Assembly: GCF_030687535.1 (NCBI RefSeq)
Contig: NZ_CP117437.1
Coordinates: 1,509,501 to 1,573,500, forward strand
DNA: 64,000 bases
From: Pseudomonas sp. FP2335
GTDB taxonomy: Bacteria; Pseudomonadota; Gammaproteobacteria; Pseudomonadales; Pseudomonadaceae
Reading direction: 5' to 3'
The position numbers were made by a program, and so were the translations under genes. Of the stretch, positions 50,912 through 59,964 are shown piece after piece; the stretch's first letter is position 1, and every line of letters begins with the position of its first letter. The notes beneath the pieces are model-generated. The model searched no databases. It was not told the origin of the DNA and saw only the letters and a program-made list of their open reading frames with translations.

Positions 50912-52110
50912 TGCGTGACGTATTTATCTGTGACGCGATCCGCACGCCCATCGGCCGGTTCGGCGGTGGCCTGGCCACGGTACGCGCCGATGACCTGGCG
51001 GCGTTGCCGATCAAGGCGCTGATCGAGCGCAACCCGTCGGTGGATTGGAATGCCGTCGACGAAGTATTTCTCGGCTGCGCCAACCAGGCCGGTGAAGACA
51101 ACCGCAACGTCGCGCGCATGGCGCTGTTGCTCGCGGGCCTGCCGGAGAGTATTCCCGGCGTGACCCTCAACCGATTGTGCGCCTCGGGCATGGACGCCAT
51201 CGGCACCGCGTTCCGTGCGATCGCCAGTGGCGAAATGGAGCTGGCGATTGCCGGCGGCGTCGAGTCGATGTCCCGGGCGCCGTTCGTGATGGGCAAGGCC
51301 GACGCGGCGTTCTCACGCACGATGAAACTGGAAGACACCACCATCGGCTGGCGTTTTATCAACCCGCTGATGAAGGCCCAGTACGGCGTGGATGCGATGC
51401 CGCAGACCGCCGACAACGTTGCCGATGACTACCAGGTTTCCCGCGTCGACCAGGACGCCTTCGCCCTGCGCAGCCAGCAACGCACCGCCGCCGCACAAGC
51501 CGCCGGGTTCTTCGCCGAAGAAATCGTGCCGGTACGGGTTGCCCATAAAAAAGGCGAGACGCTGGTAGAACACGATGAGCATCCACGGGACACCACCCTG
51601 GAAGCCCTGGCCAAGCTCAAACCCGTGAACGGCCCGGACAAAACCGTCACCGCCGGCAATGCTTCCGGTGTGAATGACGGTGCCGCCGCCTTGATCCTGG
51701 CCAGCGCCGAGGCCGTGCAAAAACACGGCCTGACTGCCCGCGCCCGCGTCCTGGGCATGGCCAGCGCCGGTGTCGCGCCGCGTGTAATGGGGATCGGCCC
51801 GGTGCCAGCGGTACGCAAGTTGGTGGCGCGCCTCGGTTTGGCGGTCACCGACTTTGATGTCATCGAACTCAACGAAGCTTTCGCCAGCCAAGGCTTGGCG
51901 GTACTGCGTGAACTGGGCATTGCCGACGATGCGCCGCAGGTCAACCCGAATGGCGGCGCCATCGCCCTCGGCCATCCCCTGGGCATGAGCGGCGCGCGCC
52001 TGGTCCTGACGGCTTTGCATCAATTGGAAAAAACCGGCGGCCGCAAAGGCCTGGCGACCATGTGCGTGGGCGTCGGCCAAGGCTTGGCCCTGGCGATTGA
52101 ACGCATCTAA
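50911..52110 (+). CDS. pcaF: Beta-ketoadipyl-CoA thiolase
   Basis: A 399-residue thiolase. Its nucleophile is C90 ([20 protein letters not shown]), the base H355 ([16 protein letters not shown]) and second Cys C385 ([11 protein letters not shown]). It cleaves beta-ketoadipyl-CoA to succinyl-CoA and acetyl-CoA, the last step. Length and motifs fit PcaF/PaaJ; position in the pca run picks PcaF. It starts by overlapping the pcaJ stop (TGATG). Confidence 0.96.
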   Translation: MRDVFICDAIRTPIGRFGGGLATVRADDLAALPIKALIERNPSVDWNAVDEVFLGCANQAGEDNRNVARMALLLAGLPESIPGVTLNRLCASGMDAIGTAFRAIASGEMELAIAGGVESMSRAPFVMGKADAAFSRTMKLEDTTIGWRFINPLMKAQYGVDAMPQTADNVADDYQVSRVDQDAFALRSQQRTAAAQAAGFFAEEIVPVRVAHKKGETLVEHDEHPRDTTLEALAKLKPVNGPDKTVTAGNASGVNDGAAALILASAEAVQKHGLTARARVLGMASAGVAPRVMGIGPVPAVRKLVARLGLAVTDFDVIELNEAFASQGLAVLRELGIADDAPQVNPNGGAIALGHPLGMSGARLVLTALHQLEKTGGRKGLATMCVGVGQGLALAIERI

Positions 52111-52127
52111 TAAAAGAGGACTGCACC

Positions 52128-52832
52128 ATGAGTGACAAGCCTGGATACCGGCGCCCGCAAGCGGGCACTCAACCTGATTACCTGCACCCGGCCTACCAGT
52201 CGACGAACGTCCGTTCGCCGTCCCAGCCGTTGGTGTTTCTGCCCCATTCCTTGTCGGAAATCACCGGCCCGACCATCGGCGCCGAGCGGATCAACGCGAA
52301 GGACAACGACCTGACCGCCCAGCATGACGGCGAGCCCCAGGGCGAACGCATCATCATTCACGGCCGCGTGCTCGACGAAAACGGCCTGCCTGTGCCGGGC
52401 ATTCTGGTGGAAATCTGGCAGGCCAACGCCGCCGGGCGCTACAACCATAAGCGCGACCTGCATGACGCGCCGCTGGACCCGAATTTCACCGGCACCGGCC
52501 GTACCGTCACCGATGCCGATGGCTGGTATCAGTTCCAGACCATCAAGCCCGGCGCCTACCCGTGGGGCAACCACCACAACGCGTGGCGCCCGGCGCATAT
52601 CCACTTTTCGCTGTTCGGTCCCAGCGTGCTGACGCGCCTGGTCACGCAGATGTACTTCCCCGGCGACCCGCTGCTGGAATACGACCCGATCTACAACTGC
52701 GTGCCGGACACCCGCGCCAAGGAACGCTTGATCGCCCGTTTCGACCTGGAAAAAACCATTCCTTCCTATGCCCTCGGCTACCGCTGGGACATCGTCCTGC
52801 GCGGCCGCGACGCCACGCCGATGGAGAAATGA
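52128..52832 (+). CDS. pcaH: Protocatechuate 3,4-dioxygenase beta subunit
   Basis: A 234-residue subunit. The four iron ligands known in P. putida (Y108, Y147, H160, H162) match Y105, Y144, H157 and H159 here, each shifted by three residues, in AGRYNHKRD, IKPGAYPW and WRPAHIHFSLFG. With PcaG it performs intradiol ring cleavage of protocatechuate to beta-carboxy-cis,cis-muconate. AAGAGGA lies about 10 bases upstream. One base separates its stop from pcaG. Confidence 0.97.
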   Translation: MSDKPGYRRPQAGTQPDYLHPAYQSTNVRSPSQPLVFLPHSLSEITGPTIGAERINAKDNDLTAQHDGEPQGERIIIHGRVLDENGLPVPGILVEIWQANAAGRYNHKRDLHDAPLDPNFTGTGRTVTDADGWYQFQTIKPGAYPWGNHHNAWRPAHIHFSLFGPSVLTRLVTQMYFPGDPLLEYDPIYNCVPDTRAKERLIARFDLEKTIPSYALGYRWDIVLRGRDATPMEK

Positions 52833-52833
52833 G

Positions 52834-53400
52834 ATGACACTCAACGCGACCACGTCCCACACTGTCGGGCCGTATTACCACATCGGCCTGACCTGGCTGA
52901 ACCGCGAAGACCTGACCACCGCCGCCACCCTCGGCGAACGCGTGGTAATCAGCGGGCAAGTGCTGGACGGCAACGGTGAAGTCGTCAACGACGCTATGTT
53001 GGAAGTCTGGCAGGCCAACGCCGCCGGCAAGTACGACCACCCGGAAGACGAGCAGGACAAGGCCGTCGACCCGAACTTCGAAGGCTTCGGCCGCGTACCC
53101 GTGGATGGGGAAGGGCGGTTTCGCTTTACCACCATCAAACCGGGCGCAGTGCCGGGGCTCAAGGGCACGACCCAGGCGCCGCACCTGGTGGTGCTGGTGT
53201 TTGCGCGGGGCCTGGTGAAGCACTTGCTTACGCGGATCTACTTTGAGGGCGAGCCAATGAATGGGGATGACCCGTTGTTGGCGTGTGTACCTGCTGAGCG
53301 GCGTGAGACTTTGATTGCCAAGCAGGATGCGGAGGGTGTGCATCAGTGGAATGTGATTTTGCAGGGGACCGACAAGGAGACGGTGTTCTTCGATTATTGA
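52834..53400 (+). CDS. pcaG: Protocatechuate 3,4-dioxygenase alpha subunit
   Basis: A 188-residue subunit starting MTLNATTSHTVGPYYHIGLT. It shares the beta-sandwich with PcaH (DAMLEVWQANAAGKYDHPED, FTTIKPGAVPGLKGTTQAPH, LVVLVFARGLVKHLLTRIYF) but lacks iron ligands, as expected for the alpha chain. The C-terminus QHQWNVILQGTDKETVFFDY-like VHQWNVILQGTDKETVFFDY is the family tail. The start at 52834 is one base after pcaH, so the subunits are coupled. Confidence 0.97.
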   Translation: MTLNATTSHTVGPYYHIGLTWLNREDLTTAATLGERVVISGQVLDGNGEVVNDAMLEVWQANAAGKYDHPEDEQDKAVDPNFEGFGRVPVDGEGRFRFTTIKPGAVPGLKGTTQAPHLVVLVFARGLVKHLLTRIYFEGEPMNGDDPLLACVPAERRETLIAKQDAEGVHQWNVILQGTDKETVFFDY

Positions 53401-53412
53401 AGTGGTCTTGAG

Positions 53413-53496
53413 GGCCTCATCGCAGGCAAGCCAGCTCCCACATCTTGATGTGTGAACACCGTCAAAGGTGGGAGCTGGCTTGCCTGCGATAGGGCC
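53413..53496. repeat. REP doublet (inverted pair, second family)
   Basis: CGCAGGCAAGCCAGCTCCCA and its complement on the right. The core GGGAGCTGGCTTGCCTGCGA differs from the more common one. It splits the pca run between pcaG and pcaT. Confidence 0.88.
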
Positions 53497-53589
53497 AGTT
53501 CGGCCACCCCACCTCTAAAGGTCTTGTTGTGGAACGAGCTTGTTGCAAAGTATGTCTAGGCTATAACCGTTCCCACTGAGTGAAAAATC

Positions 53590-54885
53590 ATGACAACAAC
53601 CACCAGTCACTACACCGGAGAAGAACGCAGCAAACGGATTTTTGCGATTGTCGGTGCTTCCTCCGGCAACCTCGTAGAATGGTTCGACTTCTACGTCTAC
53701 GCCTTCTGCGCCATCTACTTTGCCCCGGCCTTCTTCCCTTCGGACAACCCCACGGTGCAACTGGTCAACACCGCTGGCGTGTTTGCTGCCGGCTTCCTGA
53801 TGCGCCCCATCGGCGGCTGGCTGTTCGGTCGCGTGGCCGACAAACACGGGCGCAAGAACTCGATGATGATCTCGGTGCTGATGATGTGCGCCGGCTCCCT
53901 GGTCATCGCGTTTTTGCCCACCTACAACGACATCGGCGTGTGGGCGCCGATCCTGCTGCTGATCGCGCGGCTGTTCCAGGGTTTGTCCGTGGGCGGCGAG
54001 TACGGCACCACCGCGACCTACATGAGTGAAGTCGCGCTCAAGGGCCAGCGCGGGTTCTTTGCCTCCTTCCAATACGTGACCCTGATCGGCGGTCAACTGC
54101 TGGCGGTGCTGGTGGTGGTCATCCTGCAACAGATCCTCACTGAGGAAGAGTTGCGTGCCTGGGGCTGGCGGATTCCGTTTGTGATCGGTGCCGTTGCGGC
54201 GGTGATCTCGTTGCTGCTGCGCCGTACGCTCAAGGAAACCACCAGCAAGGAAATGCGCGAAGACAAGGACGCCGGCAGCATTGCCGCCTTGTTTCGCGAC
54301 CATAAGGCGGCGTTTATCACGGTGCTGGGCTACACCGCTGGCGGCTCGCTGATTTTCTATACCTTCACCACCTACATGCAGAAGTACCTGGTGAACACGG
54401 TCGGCATGCACGCCAAGACGTCGAGCTACATCATGACCGGCGCGCTGTTCCTGTATATGTGCATGCAGCCGGTGTTTGGCATGCTGGCAGACAGGATCGG
54501 CCGCCGTAACTCGATGCTCTGGTTTGCCGGCCTTGGCACCTTGTTCACCGTGCCGATCCTGCTCACCCTGAAAACCGTCAGCAGCCCGTTCCTGGCCTTT
54601 GTGCTGATCACCCTGGCGCTGGCGATCGTCAGCTTCTACACCTCCATCAGCGGTCTGGTCAAAGCGGAAATGTTCCCGCCCCAGGTGCGTGCGTTGGGCG
54701 TAGGCCTGGCGTATGCGGTGGCCAATGCGATCTTTGGCGGCTCGGCGGAATTCGTCGCGCTGAGCCTCAAATCCATCGGTATGGAAAACAGCTTTTATTG
54801 GTACGTCACGGCGATGATGGCAATCGCTTTCCTGTTCAGCTTGCGCTTGCCGAAACAGGCGGCGTATCTGCACCACGATCTGTAA
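53590..54885 (+). CDS. pcaT: Dicarboxylate MFS transporter PcaT
   Basis: A 431-residue MHS-family transporter (12 helices). [20 protein letters not shown] is the KgtP/PcaT N-terminus, [20 protein letters not shown] the MFS loop, and [20 protein letters not shown] the helix-5 motif. It imports beta-ketoadipate or related dicarboxylates in P. putida. The name relies on position before pcaB; a plain alpha-ketoglutarate permease would look alike. 189 bases and a REP pair separate it from pcaG, so it may have its own promoter. Confidence 0.88.
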   Translation: MTTTTSHYTGEERSKRIFAIVGASSGNLVEWFDFYVYAFCAIYFAPAFFPSDNPTVQLVNTAGVFAAGFLMRPIGGWLFGRVADKHGRKNSMMISVLMMCAGSLVIAFLPTYNDIGVWAPILLLIARLFQGLSVGGEYGTTATYMSEVALKGQRGFFASFQYVTLIGGQLLAVLVVVILQQILTEEELRAWGWRIPFVIGAVAAVISLLLRRTLKETTSKEMREDKDAGSIAALFRDHKAAFITVLGYTAGGSLIFYTFTTYMQKYLVNTVGMHAKTSSYIMTGALFLYMCMQPVFGMLADRIGRRNSMLWFAGLGTLFTVPILLTLKTVSSPFLAFVLITLALAIVSFYTSISGLVKAEMFPPQVRALGVGLAYAVANAIFGGSAEFVALSLKSIGMENSFYWYVTAMMAIAFLFSLRLPKQAAYLHHDL

Positions 54886-54895
54886 GGGACGGGTT

Positions 54896-56251
54896 ATGAC
54901 ATTGCGCACGAGCAATCAACTGTTCGACGCTTACTTCACGGCGAGCAGCATGGCCGAGGTGTTCTGCGACAGAGGACGCTTGCAGGGCATGCTGGATTTC
55001 GAGGCTGCGTTGGCCCGGGCCGAGGCGAAGGTCGGGTTGATCCCGCAGGCCGCCGTTGCGCCGATTGCCCAGGCGTGCCTGGCCTCGCTGTACGACGTCG
55101 ATGCCCTCGGCGTGGCGATTGCCACGGCGGGCAACTCGGCGATTCCGCTGGTGAAGGCCCTGGGTAAGTTGATCGCCAGTGAAGACGCCGGTGCCGAGCG
55201 TTATGTACACCTGGGCGCCACCAGCCAGGATGTGATGGACAGCGGCCTGGTGCTGCAACTGCGCCAGGCGCTGACGCTGATCGAAACGGACCTGGCGCGC
55301 CTGGGCGATATTCTGGCCGCCCAGGCCCAGCGCTATGCCGACGTGCCACTGGCCGGGCGCACCTGGTTGCAGCATGCGACGCCGGTCACGCTGGGGATGA
55401 AAATCGCCGGTTGGCTGGGGGCGGTGACCCGTAGCCGGCAACGCCTGGCCGAATTGAAACCGCGTTTGCTGGTGCTGCAATTTGGTGGCGCCTCCGGCAC
55501 GTTGGCGGCGCTTGGCGAGCAGGCACTGCCGGTGGCACAAGCCCTGGCCGATGAGTTGCAACTGAGCCTGCCCGAACAACCCTGGCACACCCAGCGCGAT
55601 CGCCTGGTGGAGTTCGCCAGCGTGCTGGGCCTGATCGCCGGCAGCCTGGGCAAACTGGGGCGCGACATCAGCCTGTTGATGCAGACCGAAGCGGCCGAGG
55701 TGTTCGAGCCCTCCGCGCCGGGCAAAGGTGGCTCGTCCACCATGCCGCACAAACGCAACCCGGTGGGCGCTGCCGTGCTGATCAGCGCCGCCACCCGTGT
55801 GCCCGGGCTGGTGGCGACGATGTTCAGCGCCATGCCTCAGGAACACGAGCGCAGCCTGGGCCTGTGGCATGCCGAATGGGAAACCCTGCCGGAGATCTGC
55901 CGGCTGGTGTCCGGCGCGCTGCAACAGGCGTTGCTGGTGAGTGAAGGTTTGGAGGTCGATTCTGAGCGCATGACGCAAAACCTCGATCTGACCCAAGGCC
56001 TGGTGTTGGCCGAAGCCGTGAGCATCGTGCTCGCCCAGCGCCTGGGCCGTGAGACCGCACACCATCTGCTGGAGCACTGCTGCAAACGCGCGGTCGCCGA
56101 AGGGCGGCACTTGCGTGCGGTGCTGGCGGACGAACCCCAGGTCACCGCCGAACTGTCAGCGGCCGAACTCGACCGCCTGCTCGACCCTGCCCATTACCTG
56201 GGGCTGGCCCACACGTGGGTCAGCCGCGCGGTAACCGAACATTTCTCTTGA
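54896..56251 (+). CDS. pcaB: 3-Carboxy-cis,cis-muconate cycloisomerase
   Basis: A 451-residue member of the fumarase/aspartase superfamily. The signature GSSTMPHKRNPVGAAVLISA forms the active-site flexible loop, and LGATSQDVMDSGLVLQLRQA the first conserved region (TSQD). HLGATSQDVMDSG carries the catalytic Thr/Ser. It lactonises beta-carboxymuconate to gamma-carboxymuconolactone. Eleven bases after pcaT, which suggests a joint transcript. Confidence 0.96.
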   Translation: MTLRTSNQLFDAYFTASSMAEVFCDRGRLQGMLDFEAALARAEAKVGLIPQAAVAPIAQACLASLYDVDALGVAIATAGNSAIPLVKALGKLIASEDAGAERYVHLGATSQDVMDSGLVLQLRQALTLIETDLARLGDILAAQAQRYADVPLAGRTWLQHATPVTLGMKIAGWLGAVTRSRQRLAELKPRLLVLQFGGASGTLAALGEQALPVAQALADELQLSLPEQPWHTQRDRLVEFASVLGLIAGSLGKLGRDISLLMQTEAAEVFEPSAPGKGGSSTMPHKRNPVGAAVLISAATRVPGLVATMFSAMPQEHERSLGLWHAEWETLPEICRLVSGALQQALLVSEGLEVDSERMTQNLDLTQGLVLAEAVSIVLAQRLGRETAHHLLEHCCKRAVAEGRHLRAVLADEPQVTAELSAAELDRLLDPAHYLGLAHTWVSRAVTEHFS

Positions 56252-56261
56252 GGAGACCACC

Positions 56262-57053
56262 GTGGCCTTTGTACAACTCGCCGATGGCGAACTGCATTAC
56301 CAACTGGACGGCCCCGTGGGCGCGCCGGTCTTGGTGTTGTCCAACTCCCTGGGTACTGACCTGCACATGTGGGACATCCAGATCCCGGCGTTCACCGAGC
56401 ATTTTCGTGTGCTGCGCTTTGATACCCGTGGCCATGGCAAATCCCTAGTCACGCCAGGGCCCTATAGCATCGAGCAACTGGGCCGCGACGTGATCGCGCT
56501 GTTGGATGCGCTGGATATCCAACGCGCGCATTTCTGTGGCTTGTCCATGGGCGGCTTGATTGGCCAGTGGCTGGGCATCCATGCGGGGGAGCGCCTGCAT
56601 CGCCTGGTGCTGTGCAACACCGCTGCCAAGATCGGCACGCCGCAGATCTGGAACCCGCGTATCGAGATGGTCCTGCGCGACGGCACGGCGGCAATGGTCG
56701 CCCTGCGTGATGCGTCGATTGCGCGCTGGTTCACTGCCGACTTTGCGGCGGCCAACCCGCACCAGGCCAAGCAGATCACCGACATGCTGGCCGCCACATC
56801 CCCCGAAGGTTATGCCGCCAACTGCGCCGCCGTGCGCGATGCGGATTTTCGCGAGCAACTGGCGTTGATCAAGGCCCCGACCCTGGTGATTGCCGGTACC
56901 GACGACGCTGTTACGCCACCAGAGGGCAGCCGCTTTATCCAGAACCATGTGCAGGGTGCCGAATACGCCGAGTTCTATGCGGCGCACCTGTCCAATGTCC
57001 AGGCCGGCGCAGCGTTCAGCGACCGGGTTGTCGAATTTTTGCTGGCCCACTGA
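56262..57053 (+). CDS. pcaD: 3-Oxoadipate enol-lactonase
   Basis: A 263-residue alpha/beta hydrolase beginning with GTG at 56262, GAGGAG 6 bases upstream. The nucleophile is S95 in HFCGLSMGGLIGQ. The acid is probably D in VIAGTDDAVTPPEG (about 216) and the base His in AAHLSNVQA (about 243). It hydrolyses beta-ketoadipate enol-lactone. The separate pcaC follows; some species fuse the two as PcaL, but here they are separate genes. Confidence 0.96.
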   Translation: MAFVQLADGELHYQLDGPVGAPVLVLSNSLGTDLHMWDIQIPAFTEHFRVLRFDTRGHGKSLVTPGPYSIEQLGRDVIALLDALDIQRAHFCGLSMGGLIGQWLGIHAGERLHRLVLCNTAAKIGTPQIWNPRIEMVLRDGTAAMVALRDASIARWFTADFAAANPHQAKQITDMLAATSPEGYAANCAAVRDADFREQLALIKAPTLVIAGTDDAVTPPEGSRFIQNHVQGAEYAEFYAAHLSNVQAGAAFSDRVVEFLLAH

Positions 57054-57063
57054 GGAGTCTTTT

Positions 57064-57462
57064 GTGGACGAGAAACAACGTTACGCCGACGGCCTGCAAG
57101 TGCGCCGCGAAGTGCTGGGCGACGCCCATGTCGATCGCAGCCTCAATGCCTTGACCGAGTTCAACAGCGAGTTCCAGGACATGATCACCCGCCACGCCTG
57201 GGGTGACATCTGGACCCGTCCGGGCCTGCCTCGGCACACCCGCAGCCTGATCACCATTGCGATGCTGATCGGCATGAACCGCAATGACGAGTTGAAGCTG
57301 CACCTGCGTGCAGCAGCCAGCAATGGCGTGAGCCGTGCCGAGATCAAGGAAGTGCTGATGCAGAGCGCGATCTACTGCGGGATACCGGCGGCGAATGCGA
57401 CGTTCCACCTGGCGGAGTCGGTGTGGGATGAGCTGGGCGTGGAATCCCGCCAACCCTCCTGA
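57064..57462 (+). CDS. pcaC: 4-Carboxymuconolactone decarboxylase
   Basis: A 132-residue CMD/AhpD-like protein. GTG at 57064 starts MDEKQRYADGLQVRREVLGD-like sequence and GAGGAG sits 8 bases upstream. FNSEFQDMITRHAWGDIWTR, TRSLITIAMLIGMNRNDELK and LMQSAIYCGIPAANATFHLA contain the family's catalytic region. It decarboxylates gamma-carboxymuconolactone to the enol-lactone. It is the last pca gene. Confidence 0.95.
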   Translation: MDEKQRYADGLQVRREVLGDAHVDRSLNALTEFNSEFQDMITRHAWGDIWTRPGLPRHTRSLITIAMLIGMNRNDELKLHLRAAASNGVSRAEIKEVLMQSAIYCGIPAANATFHLAESVWDELGVESRQPS

Positions 57463-57482
57463 ACCTGAAACACAGTAAAAAG

Positions 57483-57571
57483 TGTGGGAGCGGGCTTGCT
57501 CGCGAATGCGGTGGATCAGCCAATACATCTGGTACTGACAGACCGCATTCGCGAGCAAGCCCGCTCCCACA
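57483..57571. repeat. REP doublet (inverted pair)
   Basis: GGGAGCGGGCTTGCTCGCGA family pair after pcaC. It may end the pca transcript, since no T-tailed hairpin is seen. Confidence 0.9.
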
Positions 57572-57585
57572 TTGATTTTTGTGTG

Positions 57586-58494
57586 TCAGTGGGAATCCGC
57601 GTCCCACACCCAGTTCCACACGCCCGGCAGGTGCACCGGTTCGCTCACATCCTTCACCGTGCGGGCCAGCGCGGCGCGTTCGAGCTGGGCCGTGTCGGTG
57701 TAGAACGGCTCGGCGGCAGTATTCATGCCGTTGATCCGTGCGCTGTCCAGCAAGATCTGCAAGTACTCCTGCATATGCCGCGCGGTATAGCGGTTGATGT
57801 CATGAAACGTCACCACCACTGGAATCACCCCGTCCACCGTCGGCAATTCACCCAGGGCGATGCGCTCGCGCACCACCGACAGTTGGCGATACAAATTCGC
57901 GCGGCGCCGCGGGCTGCCGTTGAAACCCCAGATCTTGCCGTCGTTGGCACTCAAGTCGGTGAGCAGCACGTGCATGCCATGACGCTGGTAGGCGGCGAAG
58001 GTGCGGCGGTCGTAGTTCCAGAACGGTGGACGTACCAGCAGGGGCGGGCGGCCTGTGATCGAAGCGATGTCGGCCGCGCCTTGGGTTAGGGTGCTTTCCA
58101 GTTCGGTATCGTTCAGCCAGCGATGGTTGGTGTGGAACGTTGTGGCCGTGTGGAAGGCCAGGACATGCCCGCCGGCGTACTCGCGCTCCATGGTCTTGCG
58201 CCCGCGGGAGCTGCCGCCGGAGCGTGAGGATTCGGTCTGCAGGAAGAACACCGCCTTGATCCCCGGCAATACCGGGTTGTGCGCCAGGTCGTTGATCACC
58301 GAACGGCTCGGGTTGTTGTAGCCCGAGGCGCTGGGGCCGTCATCGAAGGTCAGCAGGAAGCGGATCGGCGCCATGCTCTGCAGGCGTTGCTCGGTCTGCG
58401 GCGTGAGGGCAATGGGTGCGCCGATGCAGCCGCTGAGGCTCAGGGCCAGGGCTAGCAGGGCGCACGCTAAAGCAAAGGATTTCATGGTGTGCAC
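57586..58494 (-). CDS. Polysaccharide deacetylase-family lipoprotein
   Basis: A 302-residue protein. A lipobox LSLSGC lies at residues 18-23 after the signal. The NodB motif 1 is LLTFDDGPSASGY with the Asp pair. Later motifs are LAFHTATTFHTNHRW (the H-x-x-x-H zinc motif), RPPFWNYDRRTFAAYQRHGM and VVVTFHDINRYTARHMQEYL. It removes N- or O-acetyl groups from a polysaccharide or peptidoglycan at the membrane. Start codon M1 (58494) or M4 (58485) both fit. Confidence 0.9.
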   Translation of the reverse strand: MHTMKSFALACALLALALSLSGCIGAPIALTPQTEQRLQSMAPIRFLLTFDDGPSASGYNNPSRSVINDLAHNPVLPGIKAVFFLQTESSRSGGSSRGRKTMEREYAGGHVLAFHTATTFHTNHRWLNDTELESTLTQGAADIASITGRPPLLVRPPFWNYDRRTFAAYQRHGMHVLLTDLSANDGKIWGFNGSPRRRANLYRQLSVVRERIALGELPTVDGVIPVVVTFHDINRYTARHMQEYLQILLDSARINGMNTAAEPFYTDTAQLERAALARTVKDVSEPVHLPGVWNWVWDADSH

Positions 58495-58503
58495 GGGCTC
58501 GAA

Positions 58504-58537
58504 TAAAAAGCCGCTGCTGATTCAGCTCAGCAGCGGC
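58504..58537 (-). terminator. Terminator of the OprD porin gene
   Basis: GCCGCTGCTGA and TCAGCAGCGGC form an 11-bp stem, and AAAAA in the plus direction is TTTTT after the hairpin in the minus one. The porin stops 34 bases before. Confidence 0.9.
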
Positions 58538-58570
58538 AGGCGCGCACCATACAGCAAGGTCGATGACGGT

Positions 58571-59821
58571 TTACAGCAGACTGATCGGGTAACTGACGAT
58601 CAACCGGTTTTCATCGAACTCGTTGTTGCTGTAGTCGCGGCGCATGCTGGAGTTGCGCAGGCGCACATTGAGGTTTTTGGCCACACCGCTTTGCACGGTA
58701 TAGCCCACTTCGGTTTCGCGGCCCCACTCCTTGCCGTCAGTGATGGTGCCGGTGTGCACGTTGCTGCCACTGATGTAGCGGTTCATCAGGGTCAGGCCCG
58801 GCACGCCGAGGGCGGCGAAGTTGTAGTCGTGGCGCAGTTGCCAGGACTTTTCCTGGGCGTTGTCGTAGCTGGAGTTGTAGCTGTCGTTGGCCAGGGTGCC
58901 GCCGCTGGTGCCGTTGACGCGCATCCAGGCGTTGTTGCCGGTGAGTTTCTGCAGGCCGACGTAGAAGGTGTTGCCGCCGTATTTGGCCGAGAACAGGCCG
59001 GACCAGGTCTTGTTGTCGAGGCTGCCGGCGCGGGCGCTGCCGTCGTCCTTGCCGTAGAAGAAACCAAGGTTGGCGCCCAGGGTCCAGTCGCCCAGGGGTT
59101 GGCTGTGGATCAGGTTGACGTATTGCTGGCGGTAGATGTCCTTGAGCTGGGCGTTCCAGAGGCCGACCTGGGTGCGCTTGTCGTTGAACGCATATTCACC
59201 GCCCTGGAAGTTGAAACGGTCGGACGTGAAGGCGGTTTTACCGACCATCGACATGTCGTTCATGCTGCTGTCGTCACGCGGGCTGTTGGCGCGGAACTGG
59301 CCGCCATACAGGGTCAGGCCGTCGATTTCCTTGGAGGTGATCTGCCCGCCGCGCAAGGTTTGCGGCAGGGAGCGGCCATCGTCTGCGCGCAGGATCGGCA
59401 GTACCGGCATCCATTCGCCGACCTTCAGCTCGGTCTTCGAGATCCGCGCCTTGAACGCCACGCCCAGACGCCCGAACTCGTCCGCCGGGCGGCCATCGTG
59501 GTCCAGTGGCAACAACTGGGTGCCGCCGGTGCCGCGCCCACCATCGAGCTTCAACGAATACATGCCCAGCACATCCACCCCGAAACCCACCGTGCCCTGG
59601 GTGAAGCCGGACTTGGCGTCGAGGATGAAACTCTGCGTCCACTCCTGCGCGCCGCCCTGGGTCTTGGTCGGGTTGGTGTAATTGCGGTTGAAGAAGAAAT
59701 TGCGCAGGTTGAGGTTGGCGCTGGCGTCTTCCAGGAAGCCGTGCTCTTCGGCGACGACGGGCAAGGCAAGGCTGGTGACGGCGGCAGCCAGCAACAGCTG
59801 GCGAGGGTGGAACGTGCTCAT
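58571..59821 (-). CDS. OprD-family outer-membrane porin
   Basis: A 416-residue outer-membrane channel. ATG 59821 starts MSTFHPRQLLLAAAVTSLAL, a signal peptide ending PVVAEE. GFLEDASANLNLRNFFFNRN is the family's opening strand, and an 18-strand barrel pattern follows (QEWTQSFILDAKSGFTQGTV, TELKVGEWMPVLPILR, LSARYG-like). Length and features match OprD members of the OpdK/PcaP type that take up aromatic acids or carboxylates. It may serve the pca cluster 1 kb away, though its strand and distance do not prove this. Confidence 0.9.
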   Translation of the reverse strand: MSTFHPRQLLLAAAVTSLALPVVAEEHGFLEDASANLNLRNFFFNRNYTNPTKTQGGAQEWTQSFILDAKSGFTQGTVGFGVDVLGMYSLKLDGGRGTGGTQLLPLDHDGRPADEFGRLGVAFKARISKTELKVGEWMPVLPILRADDGRSLPQTLRGGQITSKEIDGLTLYGGQFRANSPRDDSSMNDMSMVGKTAFTSDRFNFQGGEYAFNDKRTQVGLWNAQLKDIYRQQYVNLIHSQPLGDWTLGANLGFFYGKDDGSARAGSLDNKTWSGLFSAKYGGNTFYVGLQKLTGNNAWMRVNGTSGGTLANDSYNSSYDNAQEKSWQLRHDYNFAALGVPGLTLMNRYISGSNVHTGTITDGKEWGRETEVGYTVQSGVAKNLNVRLRNSSMRRDYSNNEFDENRLIVSYPISLL

Positions 59822-59964
59822 GGCGTTGAACCTATTGTTATTGGAGGTGTGCAGGTGCGGGCCATGGTGCGGGGCGGTATGCAGGCGGTTCAATCGGGGG
59901 GAGGCGGGTTGTGGGCGGTGATCGCACGCAAGTTGCCGGGCAGTGGCGCCCGGCGTTTATGCGC

